A stretch of 64,000 nucleotides of DNA. It comes from Streptomyces sp. NBC_01408. Lineage in GTDB: Bacteria; Actinomycetota; Actinomycetes; Streptomycetales; Streptomycetaceae. Below the pieces are notes generated by a model. That model saw nothing but the letters and a program-made list of their open reading frames with translations. It was not told where the DNA came from and did not search any database. Below are positions 18,970-27,287 of the stretch, one piece after another. Each line of letters starts with the position of its first letter. The first letter of the stretch is position 1. The DNA lies in NCBI RefSeq assembly GCF_026340255.1, contig NZ_JAPEPJ010000001.1:434001-498000 (forward strand). The letters run 5' to 3'. The position numbers were made by a program, and so were the translations under genes.

Positions 18970-19003
18970 ACTGTCGCTCCTGGCGGATCTACCGCCGGAC
19001 CGG

Positions 19004-20656
19004 CTACTTCTTGAGCTGGATCTTCTCGAGGATCGGGTCCTCGTTGAAGTTGATGTCTTCCAGACCCGTGAACTTGTCAGTCGCCATCAGGCGGAACTGG
19101 GAACGGTTGAAGGTCGGGATCAGCGCCATGTCGTCCATGGCCATCTTCTCAGCCTGCTTGTAGAGGGCAATGCGGGCGGCGTCGTCCTTGGTGGCACGGG
19201 CCTGGTCGATCAGCTTGTCGAACTCGGGGTTGTTGTAGCGGGCACGGTTGTCACCGGTGACCTTGCCGTTCTCGTCCTTGGCCATCGAGGTCGAGTGCAG
19301 CAGCGGGAAGAGGAAGTTGTCCGGGGTCGGGTAGTCCGCACCCCAGGCGAAGCGGTACATGCCGGTGGCCTGCGGGGTCTTCTGCTCCTCGAGCAGACCC
19401 GGGAAGTCCTTGCCGTCCAGCTTGACCTTGACGCCGAGGACGTCCTCGATCTGCTTGGCGAAGGCCTGGACCCACTCTTCGTGGCCCGCGCCGGTGTTGA
19501 AGAGGAACTTGATCTCCGTGCCCGGCTTCAGGCCGCCCTTCTCGGCGTGCTCCTTGGCCTTGGCGGCGTCCTGCTTGATGCAGGAGGTGCAGAGGTCCTT
19601 CTGGTAGGCCGAGGGGATGGCCGGCGGCACGATGGTCGTCGACGGGGTCTGGAAGCCCTGGAAGACACCCTTGGCGACGGCCTCGCGGTCGATCGCGTAG
19701 GAGATCGCCAGACGGGCGTCCTTGTTGTTCAGCGGCGCGGTGTCACCGATCGGCAGAATCCAGTTCATGCCCATGGTGTCCTTGGCCAGCCACTTGCCCT
19801 GGGCCTTGAACTTGGTCTCGGCCGTCTTGAGCTGCGGGACCGGGATGTGCGCGTAGTCCAGCGCACCCGCCTGGAACTGCTCGAACTCGAGCTGGTGGGC
19901 GGTCTTGTCGTTCAGGAGCTTGATCTGGACCTCGCCGAGCGAGGCCTTCTCCAGACCGTAGTCGTCGTTGCGGACGAGGGTGATCTGCTTGTTGTGCTCC
20001 CACGCGCCCTTCATCTTGAAGGGGCCGTTGCCGACCGGGGACTCGCCGAACGCCTTGTCCTCTTCGCCGACCTTGGCGGTCGTGGGGACGGGGCTGTACG
20101 CGCCGTGCGCCGTCTTGAGGACGAACTCACAGTCCGCCTGGGACAGGTCGACCTTGATGGTCGAGGCATCCGGAGTGGTGACGCCGCTGAACGTCTTGGC
20201 AGCACCGTCCTTCAGCTCCGCGTAGCCCTTGATGTCCGCGAAGTGGTACGCGACGTCGGAGGCGGCGGCCTTGTGCGCGGCACGCGCCCAACCGCGGCCG
20301 AACGCCTCGGCGTTCACGTCCTCGCCGTTGGAGAACTTGGTGCCCTGCTTGACCTTGAAGGTCCAGGAGGTGCAGTTGTCGTTCGGGGTGGCCGACTCGG
20401 CGAGCGCAGGCTCGGCCTTGCCGTCCGGCGTGTTGGCGTACAGGCCCGTGAACAGGGCGTTGGAGACCAGGATGCCCGTGGACTCGTGCGCACGGCCCGG
20501 GTCGATCGTGTCCGGCTCCGTGTTGCCCATACGGAACACGCCGCCGGCAACACCCCCGTCGCCCTTGTTGTCCTTGTCGCCGCTACCACAGGCGGTCGCG
20601 GCCAGGGCGACGACGATCGCGCCCACGACCCACTTGGCGCTCTTGGCACCACGCAT
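19004..20656 (-). CDS. Oligopeptide-binding lipoprotein, BldKB-like candidate (operon 2)
   Basis: A 550-aa SBP_bac_5 lipoprotein with lipobox LAATAC and a Gly/Asp linker. Body motifs include NGEDVNAEAFGRGW, VGNGPFKMKGAW, AISYAIDREAVAKG and FAWGADYPTPDNF. The ATG at 20656 has GAGGAAA 5 nt upstream; an ORF 61 codons longer lacks support. Its place directly beside typA matches my memory of the bldK locus, whose peptide uptake is needed for aerial mycelium in S. coelicolor. I recall a permease gene listed before bldKB there, so orthology is not settled. Confidence 0.85.
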   Translation of the reverse strand: MRGAKSAKWVVGAIVVALAATACGSGDKDNKGDGGVAGGVFRMGNTEPDTIDPGRAHESTGILVSNALFTGLYANTPDGKAEPALAESATPNDNCTSWTFKVKQGTKFSNGEDVNAEAFGRGWARAAHKAAASDVAYHFADIKGYAELKDGAAKTFSGVTTPDASTIKVDLSQADCEFVLKTAHGAYSPVPTTAKVGEEDKAFGESPVGNGPFKMKGAWEHNKQITLVRNDDYGLEKASLGEVQIKLLNDKTAHQLEFEQFQAGALDYAHIPVPQLKTAETKFKAQGKWLAKDTMGMNWILPIGDTAPLNNKDARLAISYAIDREAVAKGVFQGFQTPSTTIVPPAIPSAYQKDLCTSCIKQDAAKAKEHAEKGGLKPGTEIKFLFNTGAGHEEWVQAFAKQIEDVLGVKVKLDGKDFPGLLEEQKTPQATGMYRFAWGADYPTPDNFLFPLLHSTSMAKDENGKVTGDNRARYNNPEFDKLIDQARATKDDAARIALYKQAEKMAMDDMALIPTFNRSQFRLMATDKFTGLEDINFNEDPILEKIQLKK

Positions 20657-21004
20657 GGGTTTCCTCCTCATGAGTCCACTGATTGGCTTGAGGGGCAAAA
20701 AACATCGCCGACACCCCTGACGGCGAATGATTTCCTGCCCATAGTGTGCTCGTGAGTCGGCGCACTCCCCACAGCGCGTGACCCATTGACCCGAGCTCAA
20801 TGGAGCCATCCTCGGCGACACCCAGACCGTAAACCACACTTAAGTGGTCTCGTTTTCACAACATCGATCCCCGCCAGAAACCCGAAATCCGGACAAAGGG
20901 ATCAGAGACAGACACCCGCGAAACGGACGGTTATGACGTCATCCGGAGTGTCACGGTCGGTATGCGGACACTGGAGCCCAAATATTCGTTTGACAAACGC
21001 GAAC
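20657..21004 (-). promoter_or_regulatory. Upstream region of oligopeptide operon 2
   Basis: This 348-bp region has no credible gene and lies between the 3' end of typA and the binding-protein gene. It should contain the operon 2 promoter and a long leader. The AT-richer part at about 20835-20880 (CACACTTAAGTGGTC, holding the palindrome CACTTAAGTG) is the best candidate for a control site. No -10/-35 pair could be assigned with confidence. Confidence 0.4.
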
Positions 21005-21042
21005 AGCCCCTCCCGTCATGGGTCTCCATGACGGGAGGGGCT
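21005..21042 (-). terminator. typA terminator
   Basis: A perfect 17-bp inverted repeat (AGCCCCTCCCGTCATGG / CCATGACGGGAGGGGCT) with a GTCT loop, about 55 bp downstream of the typA stop. Confidence 0.85.
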
Positions 21043-21095
21043 GCTCCCTGTCCGGCGCAGTCCGGCCGCCCTCAGGGGGCCGGACTACTCGGTTA

Positions 21096-23000
21096 CTACT
21101 TCCCGGACTTGGCGCGCGACGCGGTGCGCGAGCGGTCCTTCTGGTCCAGGACGACCTTGCGGATGCGGACGGCCTCCGGGGTCACCTCGACGCACTCGTC
21201 GTCGCGGCAGAACTCGAGGGACTGCTCCAGGGAGAGCTTGCGGGGCGGCACCACGTTCTCGGTGTTGTCCGCGGAAGCCGCACGCATGTTGGTGAGCTTC
21301 TTCTCCTTGGTGATGTTCACGTCCATGTCGTCGGAGCGCGAGTTCTCGCCGACGATCATGCCCTCGTACACCTCGGTGCCGGGGTCGGTGAACAGGACGC
21401 CGCGCTCCTGGAGGTTGATCATCGCGAACGGCGTGACCGAGCCGGCGCGGTCGGCGACCAGGGAACCGTTGTTACGGGTCACCAGCGGGCCGAACCACGG
21501 CTCGTGGCCCTCGTGGATCGAGTGGGCGATGCCGGTGCCGCGCGTGCCCGTGAGGAACTCCGTACGGAAGCCGATGAGACCGCGGGACGGGACGACGAAC
21601 TCCATGCGGACCCAGCCGGAGCCGTGGTTCGACATGTTGTCCATGCGGCCCTTGCGGACGCCCATGAGCTGCGTGACCGCGCCCATGTGCTCCTCGGGGA
21701 CGTCGATCGTCATGCGCTCGACGGGCTCGTGGACCTTGCCGTCGACCTCCTGGGTGACGACCTGCGGCTTGCCGATGGTCAGCTCGAAGCCCTCGCGGCG
21801 CATCTGCTCGACCAGGATGGCGAGCGCGAGCTCACCGCGGCCCTGGACCTCCCAGGCGTCGGGACGCTCGGTGTCGAGGACGCGGAGCGAGACGTTACCG
21901 ACCAGCTCGCGGTCCAGACGGTCCTTGACCTGGCGGGCGGTGACCTTGCGGTCCTTGACCGCGGACTTGGCGTCCGCGCCCTTGCCGCTGCCGCCGCGGC
22001 CGACCATCGGGGAGGTGTTCGTACCGATGGTCATGGAGATGGCCGGCTCGTCCACCGAGATCAGCGGAAGCGCGATCGGGTTCTCCGGGTCGGCCAGCGT
22101 CTCGCCGATCATGATCTCGGGGAAACCGGCGACCGCGCAGATGTCACCCGGGCCCGCCACCTCGGCCGGCTTGCGGGTGAGCGCCTCGGTCATCATCAGC
22201 TCGGTGATGCGGACGTTCGAGATGGAGCCGTCACGCTTGATCCACGCGACGGTCTGGCCCTTGCGCAGCTCGCCCTGCTCGACACGGACCAGCGCGATGC
22301 GGCCGAGGAAGTTGTCGGCGTCCAGGTTGGTGACGTGGGCCTGGAGGGGGGCCTCCTCGTCGTACACCGGGGCCGGGACGTGCTCCAGGATGGTGGAGAA
22401 GAACGGCTCCAGGTTGGTGCTGTCCGCCGGGACGGTGCCGTCCTCGGGCTTGGTCAGCGAAGCCACGCCGTCACGGCCACAGGCGTAGACGATCGGGAAC
22501 TCGATCTGGTCCTCGTCCGCGTCCAGGTCCAGGAAGAGGTCGTACGTCTCGTTGACGACCTCGTCGATCCGGGAGTCCGGGCGGTCGGTCTTGTTGATGC
22601 AGAGGATGACCGGCATCTTCGCCTGCAGGGCCTTGCGCAGGACGAAGCGGGTCTGGGGCAGCGGACCCTCGGAGGCGTCCACCAGCAGGACGACGGCGTC
22701 CACCATCGACAGACCGCGCTCGACCTCACCACCGAAGTCGGCGTGGCCGGGGGTGTCGATGATGTTGATCGTGATGGGCGCCCCGCCGTCCTTGGGGTGG
22801 TACTTCACCGCCGTGTTCTTGGCGAGGATCGTGATGCCCTTCTCACGCTCCAGGTCGTTCGAGTCCATCATGCGGTCGTCGAGGTGCTGGTGGGCGGCGA
22901 AGGCACCGGCCTGCTTGAGCATGGCATCGACGATGGTCGTCTTGCCATGGTCGACGTGGGCGACGATGGCGACGTTACGGATGTCGTGGCGCGTGGGCAC
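21096..23000 (-). CDS. typA: Ribosome-associated translational GTPase TypA/BipA
   Basis: A 634-aa elongation-factor-like GTPase that acts on 70S ribosomes in stress adaptation. Visible are G1 AHVDHGKTT, DTPGHADFGGEVERGL (G3), NKTDRPDSR (G4), the EF-Tu domain 2, an EFG-C-like domain, and the BipA C-terminal domain ending in SRAKSGK. GTG at 23000 was chosen because VPTRHDIRNVAIVAH is the normal N-terminus and GGGAGAAG lies upstream. An in-frame ATG 45 codons earlier is not supported. Monocistronic, with its own terminator. Confidence 0.93.
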   Translation of the reverse strand: MPTRHDIRNVAIVAHVDHGKTTIVDAMLKQAGAFAAHQHLDDRMMDSNDLEREKGITILAKNTAVKYHPKDGGAPITINIIDTPGHADFGGEVERGLSMVDAVVLLVDASEGPLPQTRFVLRKALQAKMPVILCINKTDRPDSRIDEVVNETYDLFLDLDADEDQIEFPIVYACGRDGVASLTKPEDGTVPADSTNLEPFFSTILEHVPAPVYDEEAPLQAHVTNLDADNFLGRIALVRVEQGELRKGQTVAWIKRDGSISNVRITELMMTEALTRKPAEVAGPGDICAVAGFPEIMIGETLADPENPIALPLISVDEPAISMTIGTNTSPMVGRGGSGKGADAKSAVKDRKVTARQVKDRLDRELVGNVSLRVLDTERPDAWEVQGRGELALAILVEQMRREGFELTIGKPQVVTQEVDGKVHEPVERMTIDVPEEHMGAVTQLMGVRKGRMDNMSNHGSGWVRMEFVVPSRGLIGFRTEFLTGTRGTGIAHSIHEGHEPWFGPLVTRNNGSLVADRAGSVTPFAMINLQERGVLFTDPGTEVYEGMIVGENSRSDDMDVNITKEKKLTNMRAASADNTENVVPPRKLSLEQSLEFCRDDECVEVTPEAVRIRKVVLDQKDRSRTASRAKSGK

Positions 23001-23317
23001 TTCGGCGCTTCTCCCGGGATCGTGGATGGCGTCGCGTACGGCCTGGCACGCGCGCCTCGACCGGGCGAAAACCTGCCACGGCCTTACCCCATGGTACGTC
23101 GCGCAGCGGGAACCGCCTGCCGGGGGGTCTGTCAAGAGGCCGTACGAATGAGGTCGGCCGAGCGCGGGGTGGGGGTGCTCGACCGCCGGTCCGGCCAGTG
23201 TTCATGCGGGTCAACGGGCATCCACGACCTTGCCCGCCGAAGATCCGGCGGGCAAGGAACTTGAGTCACATCTGAGCTTGAGATCCTCGGGGCAACCTGC
23301 CGGGCACCCCTTTGTCA
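23001..23317. other. Gap between typA and the large binding lipoprotein
   Basis: This 317-bp gap has no supported gene. It carries the typA promoter side (about 23010-23120) and the terminator of the downstream-facing lipoprotein gene at 23228-23257. Nothing else stands out. Confidence 0.5.
23228..23257 (-). terminator. Terminator of the large binding lipoprotein gene
   Basis: A 12-bp perfect stem (CCTTGCCCGCCG / CGGCGGGCAAGG) with loop AAGATC, 60 bp downstream of the stop at 23318. Confidence 0.8.
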
Positions 23318-25720
23318 CTACTTCTTCTTGTCTTTCGCACTCGGCGGCTTCTTCCAGCCGATGTCCTGGAAGCGGGGGCTGCCGAGGCCGAAGGCGCCGG
23401 CGTTGGCCAGACCCGGCTTGACGGCCACCAGCTCGGGGCGCTGGTAGAGGGGAATGGAGCCGGCGGCGGCCCAGATCCGGGCGTCGGCCTTGCGCATCAG
23501 CTCGCGGGACTGCCCCTCGTCCAGCTCGCCGACCGCCTGGTCGAACAGCTGGTCGATGTGGTCGGTGCCGACCCGGGTGTAGTTCTGTTCGACGAGGAGC
23601 GAGCCGTCCGCGGCCGGCTCCGGCTTGGCGAAGATGGGCCGGGCGTCGGTGGCCGGGTAGGCGGTGGCGGGCCAGGAGTAGAGCGCCAGGTCGTACTGGC
23701 CCGAGGCGATGTGGTCCTTGAAGAAGCTCTCGTCGGCCACCTTGGTCGTCTCGGTCTGCACGCCGAGCTTCTGGAGCATCGCGGCGATCCGCTCGCCGAC
23801 CGTGCGCAGGGCCTCCGAGCCGGGGCCCGACGGGAGGACGAAGCGCAGGGTGAGGGGCTTGCCGTCCTTGGCGAGCATGTTCCCGGAGGTGCGGACGGCC
23901 TGCTTGGCCGGGGGCGGCGAGGCCTTGGCGGGGTCGGCGGCCTCGCCGTCGCGGGCCGGGACGCTCTTGCCGTCGTCGGCCGGGACGGCCTGGGCGAGCG
24001 CGGCGGCCTGGGCGAGGATCGAGGCCTTCTGCTGGGCCGCGAAGGGCGCCGGGGCCAGGACCGGGGAGGGCCCGCTCTGCGGGCCGTACGCGGCGAAGGC
24101 GCCGGCGTCGGTGCCGGCGGCCGACCCGTCGGGGCGGTGCCCGAGGCCGTGGTCGCCGGGCCGGGTTCCCGGTGCCCCCGCGGGCCCGGCCGCGAGCGCC
24201 CCGGCCAGGTCCGCGGTCGCGGAGCGCAGCTCGCCGTTGCGCCCGTCGTCCTGGCCCACGATGTAGAGCCCGTCGCTGCCGGTGCCCGGGCCGGACGGGG
24301 TCTTCGCGTCGTCCTGCGGCGCGCTCTCCGGGCCGGCCTTGGCTCCCGAGGGCTCGGTGAGCTTGCCGCCGCGGCGCCAGCCCGCGTCCGCGAGGAGGGC
24401 CTGGGCCGCCTGGGTGTCCTGGCCGCCGAGGGCGTCGCTGTTGTCGGCGTACGCCCGCTGCCCCGCCAGCGCCAGGTGGCTGCCGACCGGCTTCGCGGGG
24501 AGGCCGAGGGGCTTCAGTACGGCCTCGGCCAGCGCCTTGCGGTCCAGTGCCCGGGCCACGGCCCGGCGCACCCGCTCGTCCGCCAGCGGGCCGGAGGCGC
24601 CGTTCATGGCGAGCTGGGTGTACGCGGGCTCCAGGGACTTGCGCACGGTGAAGGTCCGCAGGGCCTTCTGCTCGGCGGCGTACCGTTTCTCCGCCTCCGC
24701 CTTCTTCAGCCGGTTCTCCTTCTCGGCCGCGGCCTTCTCCTCGTCCGCGCCGAAGGCGATCGCCCACGACAGGGTGGCCTGCGCCGGCGTCACCGCGGCG
24801 GCCGGGCCGTGGGCCGGGGCCCCGCCGCTGCCCGCGCCGGCGCCGGCCTTGGCCTCGCGGCGGGCCAGTGCGATGCGGTCGGCACCCGCCCGGTCGATCT
24901 CCGCCAGGTCGAGCTTGCCCGCGGCCAGCGCGGCCGGGCGCCCGGACCGGGGCACGGCCGTCAGGACGAGCGTGTCCAGCTTGGCCGGCTGGCCCCACCA
25001 GCGCGGATTGCGGGTCAGGGCCGCCGTGCCCGTCTTCTTGTCGATGGCCCCGAGTCCGAAGGGTCCGGCGGTCACCTTGAGGGCGCCCCGGGCCCCCTCG
25101 TTGAAGGCGTCCGGGGTGCCGGTGACCTGCTTGGGGTAGAGCGGGGTGAACAGGGCGCGCCAGTCCGCGTACGGCTTGGCGAAGGTGACCCGGACCTCCA
25201 GGTCGGTCTTGCCCCGCTCGATCTTCTCGATCCGGTCGTAGCCCGCGTTGCGGGCCGTCCAGTACGCCGAGTCCTTGCCGTTCAGGGCCCGCCACTGCGC
25301 CACGAAGTCGGCGGCGCCGATCTCCCGGCCGTCGCTCCACACCGCCTGCTGGTTCAGCTTGTACAGGACGACCTGCTTGGGCTCCCGCTCGACGACCTCC
25401 GCCTTCTCCAGGTAGTCGGGATTCGCCACCGGCCGCCCCTTGGCGTCCAGGACGAACAGCTGCGGCAGCACCGCCCCCGCGATACGGGTGGTGGTGGCGT
25501 CCGAGTCGGCCTGGAAGGTGTTCAAGGTGTTCGGCAGGGAGTCCACCGCCCAGCGCAGCACGCCCCCGTCGGCCACCTTGTCGCGGGCCGTGGTGGCGAT
25601 GTCCTGCCCGGCGGCGGCCGGGCCGCCCTCGTCGTCCCCCGCGCCGCAGCCCGTGAGCAGCGGCAGTGCGAGGACTCCCGAGGTCAGGAGCGCCAAGGAC
25701 CTGCGCCTTCTCTGGGACAT
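23318..25720 (-). CDS. Large atypical family 5 substrate-binding lipoprotein
   Basis: An 800-aa lipoprotein (lipobox LLTGC) of the SBP_bac_5 superfamily, well above the usual 520-600 aa. The family core is present (WSDGREIGAADFVAQW, FAKPYADWRALFTPLYP, ARALDRKALAEAV, GQYDLALYSW). Two low-complexity insertions break it: one of about 50 residues rich in Ala/Glu/Lys (near 310-350, coiled-coil-like) and one of about 130 residues rich in Pro/Ala/Gly (near 450-580). The C-terminus is KKPPSAKDKKK. No permease or ATPase genes adjoin, so it may serve another transporter or act as a sensor or scaffold. ATG at 25720 with GGAGGT 7 nt away. Confidence 0.82.
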   Translation of the reverse strand: MSQRRRRSLALLTSGVLALPLLTGCGAGDDEGGPAAAGQDIATTARDKVADGGVLRWAVDSLPNTLNTFQADSDATTTRIAGAVLPQLFVLDAKGRPVANPDYLEKAEVVEREPKQVVLYKLNQQAVWSDGREIGAADFVAQWRALNGKDSAYWTARNAGYDRIEKIERGKTDLEVRVTFAKPYADWRALFTPLYPKQVTGTPDAFNEGARGALKVTAGPFGLGAIDKKTGTAALTRNPRWWGQPAKLDTLVLTAVPRSGRPAALAAGKLDLAEIDRAGADRIALARREAKAGAGAGSGGAPAHGPAAAVTPAQATLSWAIAFGADEEKAAAEKENRLKKAEAEKRYAAEQKALRTFTVRKSLEPAYTQLAMNGASGPLADERVRRAVARALDRKALAEAVLKPLGLPAKPVGSHLALAGQRAYADNSDALGGQDTQAAQALLADAGWRRGGKLTEPSGAKAGPESAPQDDAKTPSGPGTGSDGLYIVGQDDGRNGELRSATADLAGALAAGPAGAPGTRPGDHGLGHRPDGSAAGTDAGAFAAYGPQSGPSPVLAPAPFAAQQKASILAQAAALAQAVPADDGKSVPARDGEAADPAKASPPPAKQAVRTSGNMLAKDGKPLTLRFVLPSGPGSEALRTVGERIAAMLQKLGVQTETTKVADESFFKDHIASGQYDLALYSWPATAYPATDARPIFAKPEPAADGSLLVEQNYTRVGTDHIDQLFDQAVGELDEGQSRELMRKADARIWAAAGSIPLYQRPELVAVKPGLANAGAFGLGSPRFQDIGWKKPPSAKDKKK

Positions 25721-26065
25721 GGGTGGTACCTCCGGGGCAGGGCGTGAGGGAAGCATGATCACGTTTGGCGGTATATGGAGCTGATCACATCGGTTGCCGG
25801 AACCCACTGAAATCCACGGCCCGCCCGGCCCCTCGCAGCAACCCCGCGCCACGCCGCGAAGCCCACCCGTGCGGACCAACGGGGTTCGCGCGGCGGACGG
25901 GCGTTCGCCCGGAAGAGGGATGAGAATGGGGGCAGGGAGGGGCGTACAGATCACGCCTGCGCGCCCGCAATCGCTGCACGTCCCTTCACAACCGGGGACG
26001 GGAAGCGCGACACTCGCAGGCGCACATGAGCGTTGCCACCGCACCTGCGGAAGTGAGGGCAAATC
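25721..26065. promoter_or_regulatory. Divergent promoter region
   Basis: This 345-bp region separates the minus-strand lipoprotein gene from the plus-strand small protein and must hold both promoters. AT-richer candidates are at about 25750-25785 (CATGATCACGTTTGGCGG, then GGAGCTGATCACATC). No gene was found. Confidence 0.4.
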
Positions 26066-26296
26066 ATGTCCCTGCAAGACGAGCTCAGCGCCGTACGGCG
26101 CAACCTGGACGAGCTGACGCGCAAGGTCGAGCAGCTGGAGCGGCAGGCCGGGAGCAAGCGGTCGGCCGATTCCAGGACGGCGGCCCCGCCGGATCCGTCC
26201 CGGATGGTCACCGTCCCGGACACCCCGTACGACAGCTCGCTGTGGACGGACTCCGACGACGAGGGCCTCGGCGCCCGCGACCGGCACGCCCCCTGA
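26066..26296 (+). CDS. Small coiled-coil protein
   Basis: A 76-aa hydrophilic protein. Residues 1-32 (MSLQDELSAVRRNLDELTRKVEQLER) form heptads of a coiled coil; the rest is acidic and disordered (TPYDSSLWTDSDDEG). GTGAGGG lies about 6 nt before the ATG. Function unknown. It lies upstream of the sdh operon but is separated from it by a hairpin. Confidence 0.65.
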   Translation: MSLQDELSAVRRNLDELTRKVEQLERQAGSKRSADSRTAAPPDPSRMVTVPDTPYDSSLWTDSDDEGLGARDRHAP

Positions 26297-26387
26297 CGGC
26301 GTAGCGCCGCCCCCTGCCGGCGGAGGCCCCGGCGCCCGGACCCTGACGGCCGGGTGCCGGCCTCCGCGCGGCCGCACTCACCCATCT

Positions 26388-26411
26388 GGCCCAGCCGTCC
26401 GCGGCTGGGCC
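26388..26411 (+). terminator. Hairpin between small coiled-coil gene and sdh operon
   Basis: A perfect 10-bp stem (GGCCCAGCCG / CGGCTGGGCC) with a TCCG loop, 38 bp before the sdhC-like start. It could end the upstream transcript or form an sdh leader structure. Confidence 0.6.
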
Positions 26412-26449
26412 TCCTGGGCCACCCCTCATCACTCCACCCGGAGTCCCCC

Positions 26450-27286
26450 TTGGCCACAGGCACCCAACCCGGCACACAACCACCCCGGCAGCGGCCCGGC
26501 GGCGTCCACGACGCCTCCCGGGCCGCGATCGCTGCCAGGCACCTGCGGACCGACCGGTGGTGGCTGGCCCCGGCCGGCACCGCGGCCGGGCTGCTCGCCT
26601 TCATCGTCTACTCGACCTGGCGGGCCTTCGCGAATGCCGACTACTACGCGGCCCCGTACGTCTCGCCGTTCTACTCGCCGTGCCTCGCGGAGAACTGCGA
26701 GGAGATGCGCGGCGGGCCCAACTGGGACCTCTTCGGCAGCTGGTGGGGCCTGTCCCCCGCCCTGCTGATCCTGGTCTTCCCGCTCGGCTTCCGGCTGACC
26801 TGCTACTACTACCGGAAGGCCTACTACCGGGGCTTCTGGGCCTCGCCCCCGGCCTGCGCCGTCGCCGAGCCGCACACGAAGTACACCGGCGAGACGCGCC
26901 TCCCGCTGATCCTGCAGAACCTGCACCGCTACTTCTTCTACGCCGCGGTGCCCGTCGCCGGGATCCTGACGTACGACACGGTGCTGACCTTCCGCGACGA
27001 GCACTACGAGTGGGGCCACATGGGCCTGGGGACCCTGCTGTTCCTGGTCAACATCGTGCTGATCTGGGCCTACACCCTGTCCTGCCATTCCTGCCGGCAC
27101 ATCATGGGCGGCCGTCTGAAGCACTTCTCGAAGCACCCCGTGCGCTACCGCCTGTGGGGCTGGATCAGCCGGCTCAACACCCGTCACATGCAGCTGGCGT
27201 GGGCCTCCCTGATCAGCGTGGCCCTCTGCGACTTCTACGTGTACCTGCTGGCCAGCGGCGCCTTCAACGACCCGAGGATCTTCTGA
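26450..27286 (+). CDS. sdhC: Succinate dehydrogenase membrane anchor (Sdh1-type, with Cys-His cluster)
   Basis: A 278-aa membrane protein with about five helices, first in an operon with sdhA and sdhB. It matches in size and position the membrane subunit of mycobacterial Sdh1 rather than classical SdhC/SdhD. Cys212, His213, Cys215 and His217 (LSCHSCRH) form a possible metal-binding motif; further cysteines lie in YSPCLAENC, LTCYYY and PPACAV. In Mycobacterium Sdh1 the membrane subunit is reported to carry a Rieske-type cluster. I infer the same may hold here. The TTG start at 26450 follows a GGAG; the true start is uncertain within about 30 codons. Confidence 0.8.
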   Translation: MATGTQPGTQPPRQRPGGVHDASRAAIAARHLRTDRWWLAPAGTAAGLLAFIVYSTWRAFANADYYAAPYVSPFYSPCLAENCEEMRGGPNWDLFGSWWGLSPALLILVFPLGFRLTCYYYRKAYYRGFWASPPACAVAEPHTKYTGETRLPLILQNLHRYFFYAAVPVAGILTYDTVLTFRDEHYEWGHMGLGTLLFLVNIVLIWAYTLSCHSCRHIMGGRLKHFSKHPVRYRLWGWISRLNTRHMQLAWASLISVALCDFYVYLLASGAFNDPRIF

Positions 27287-27287
27287 G

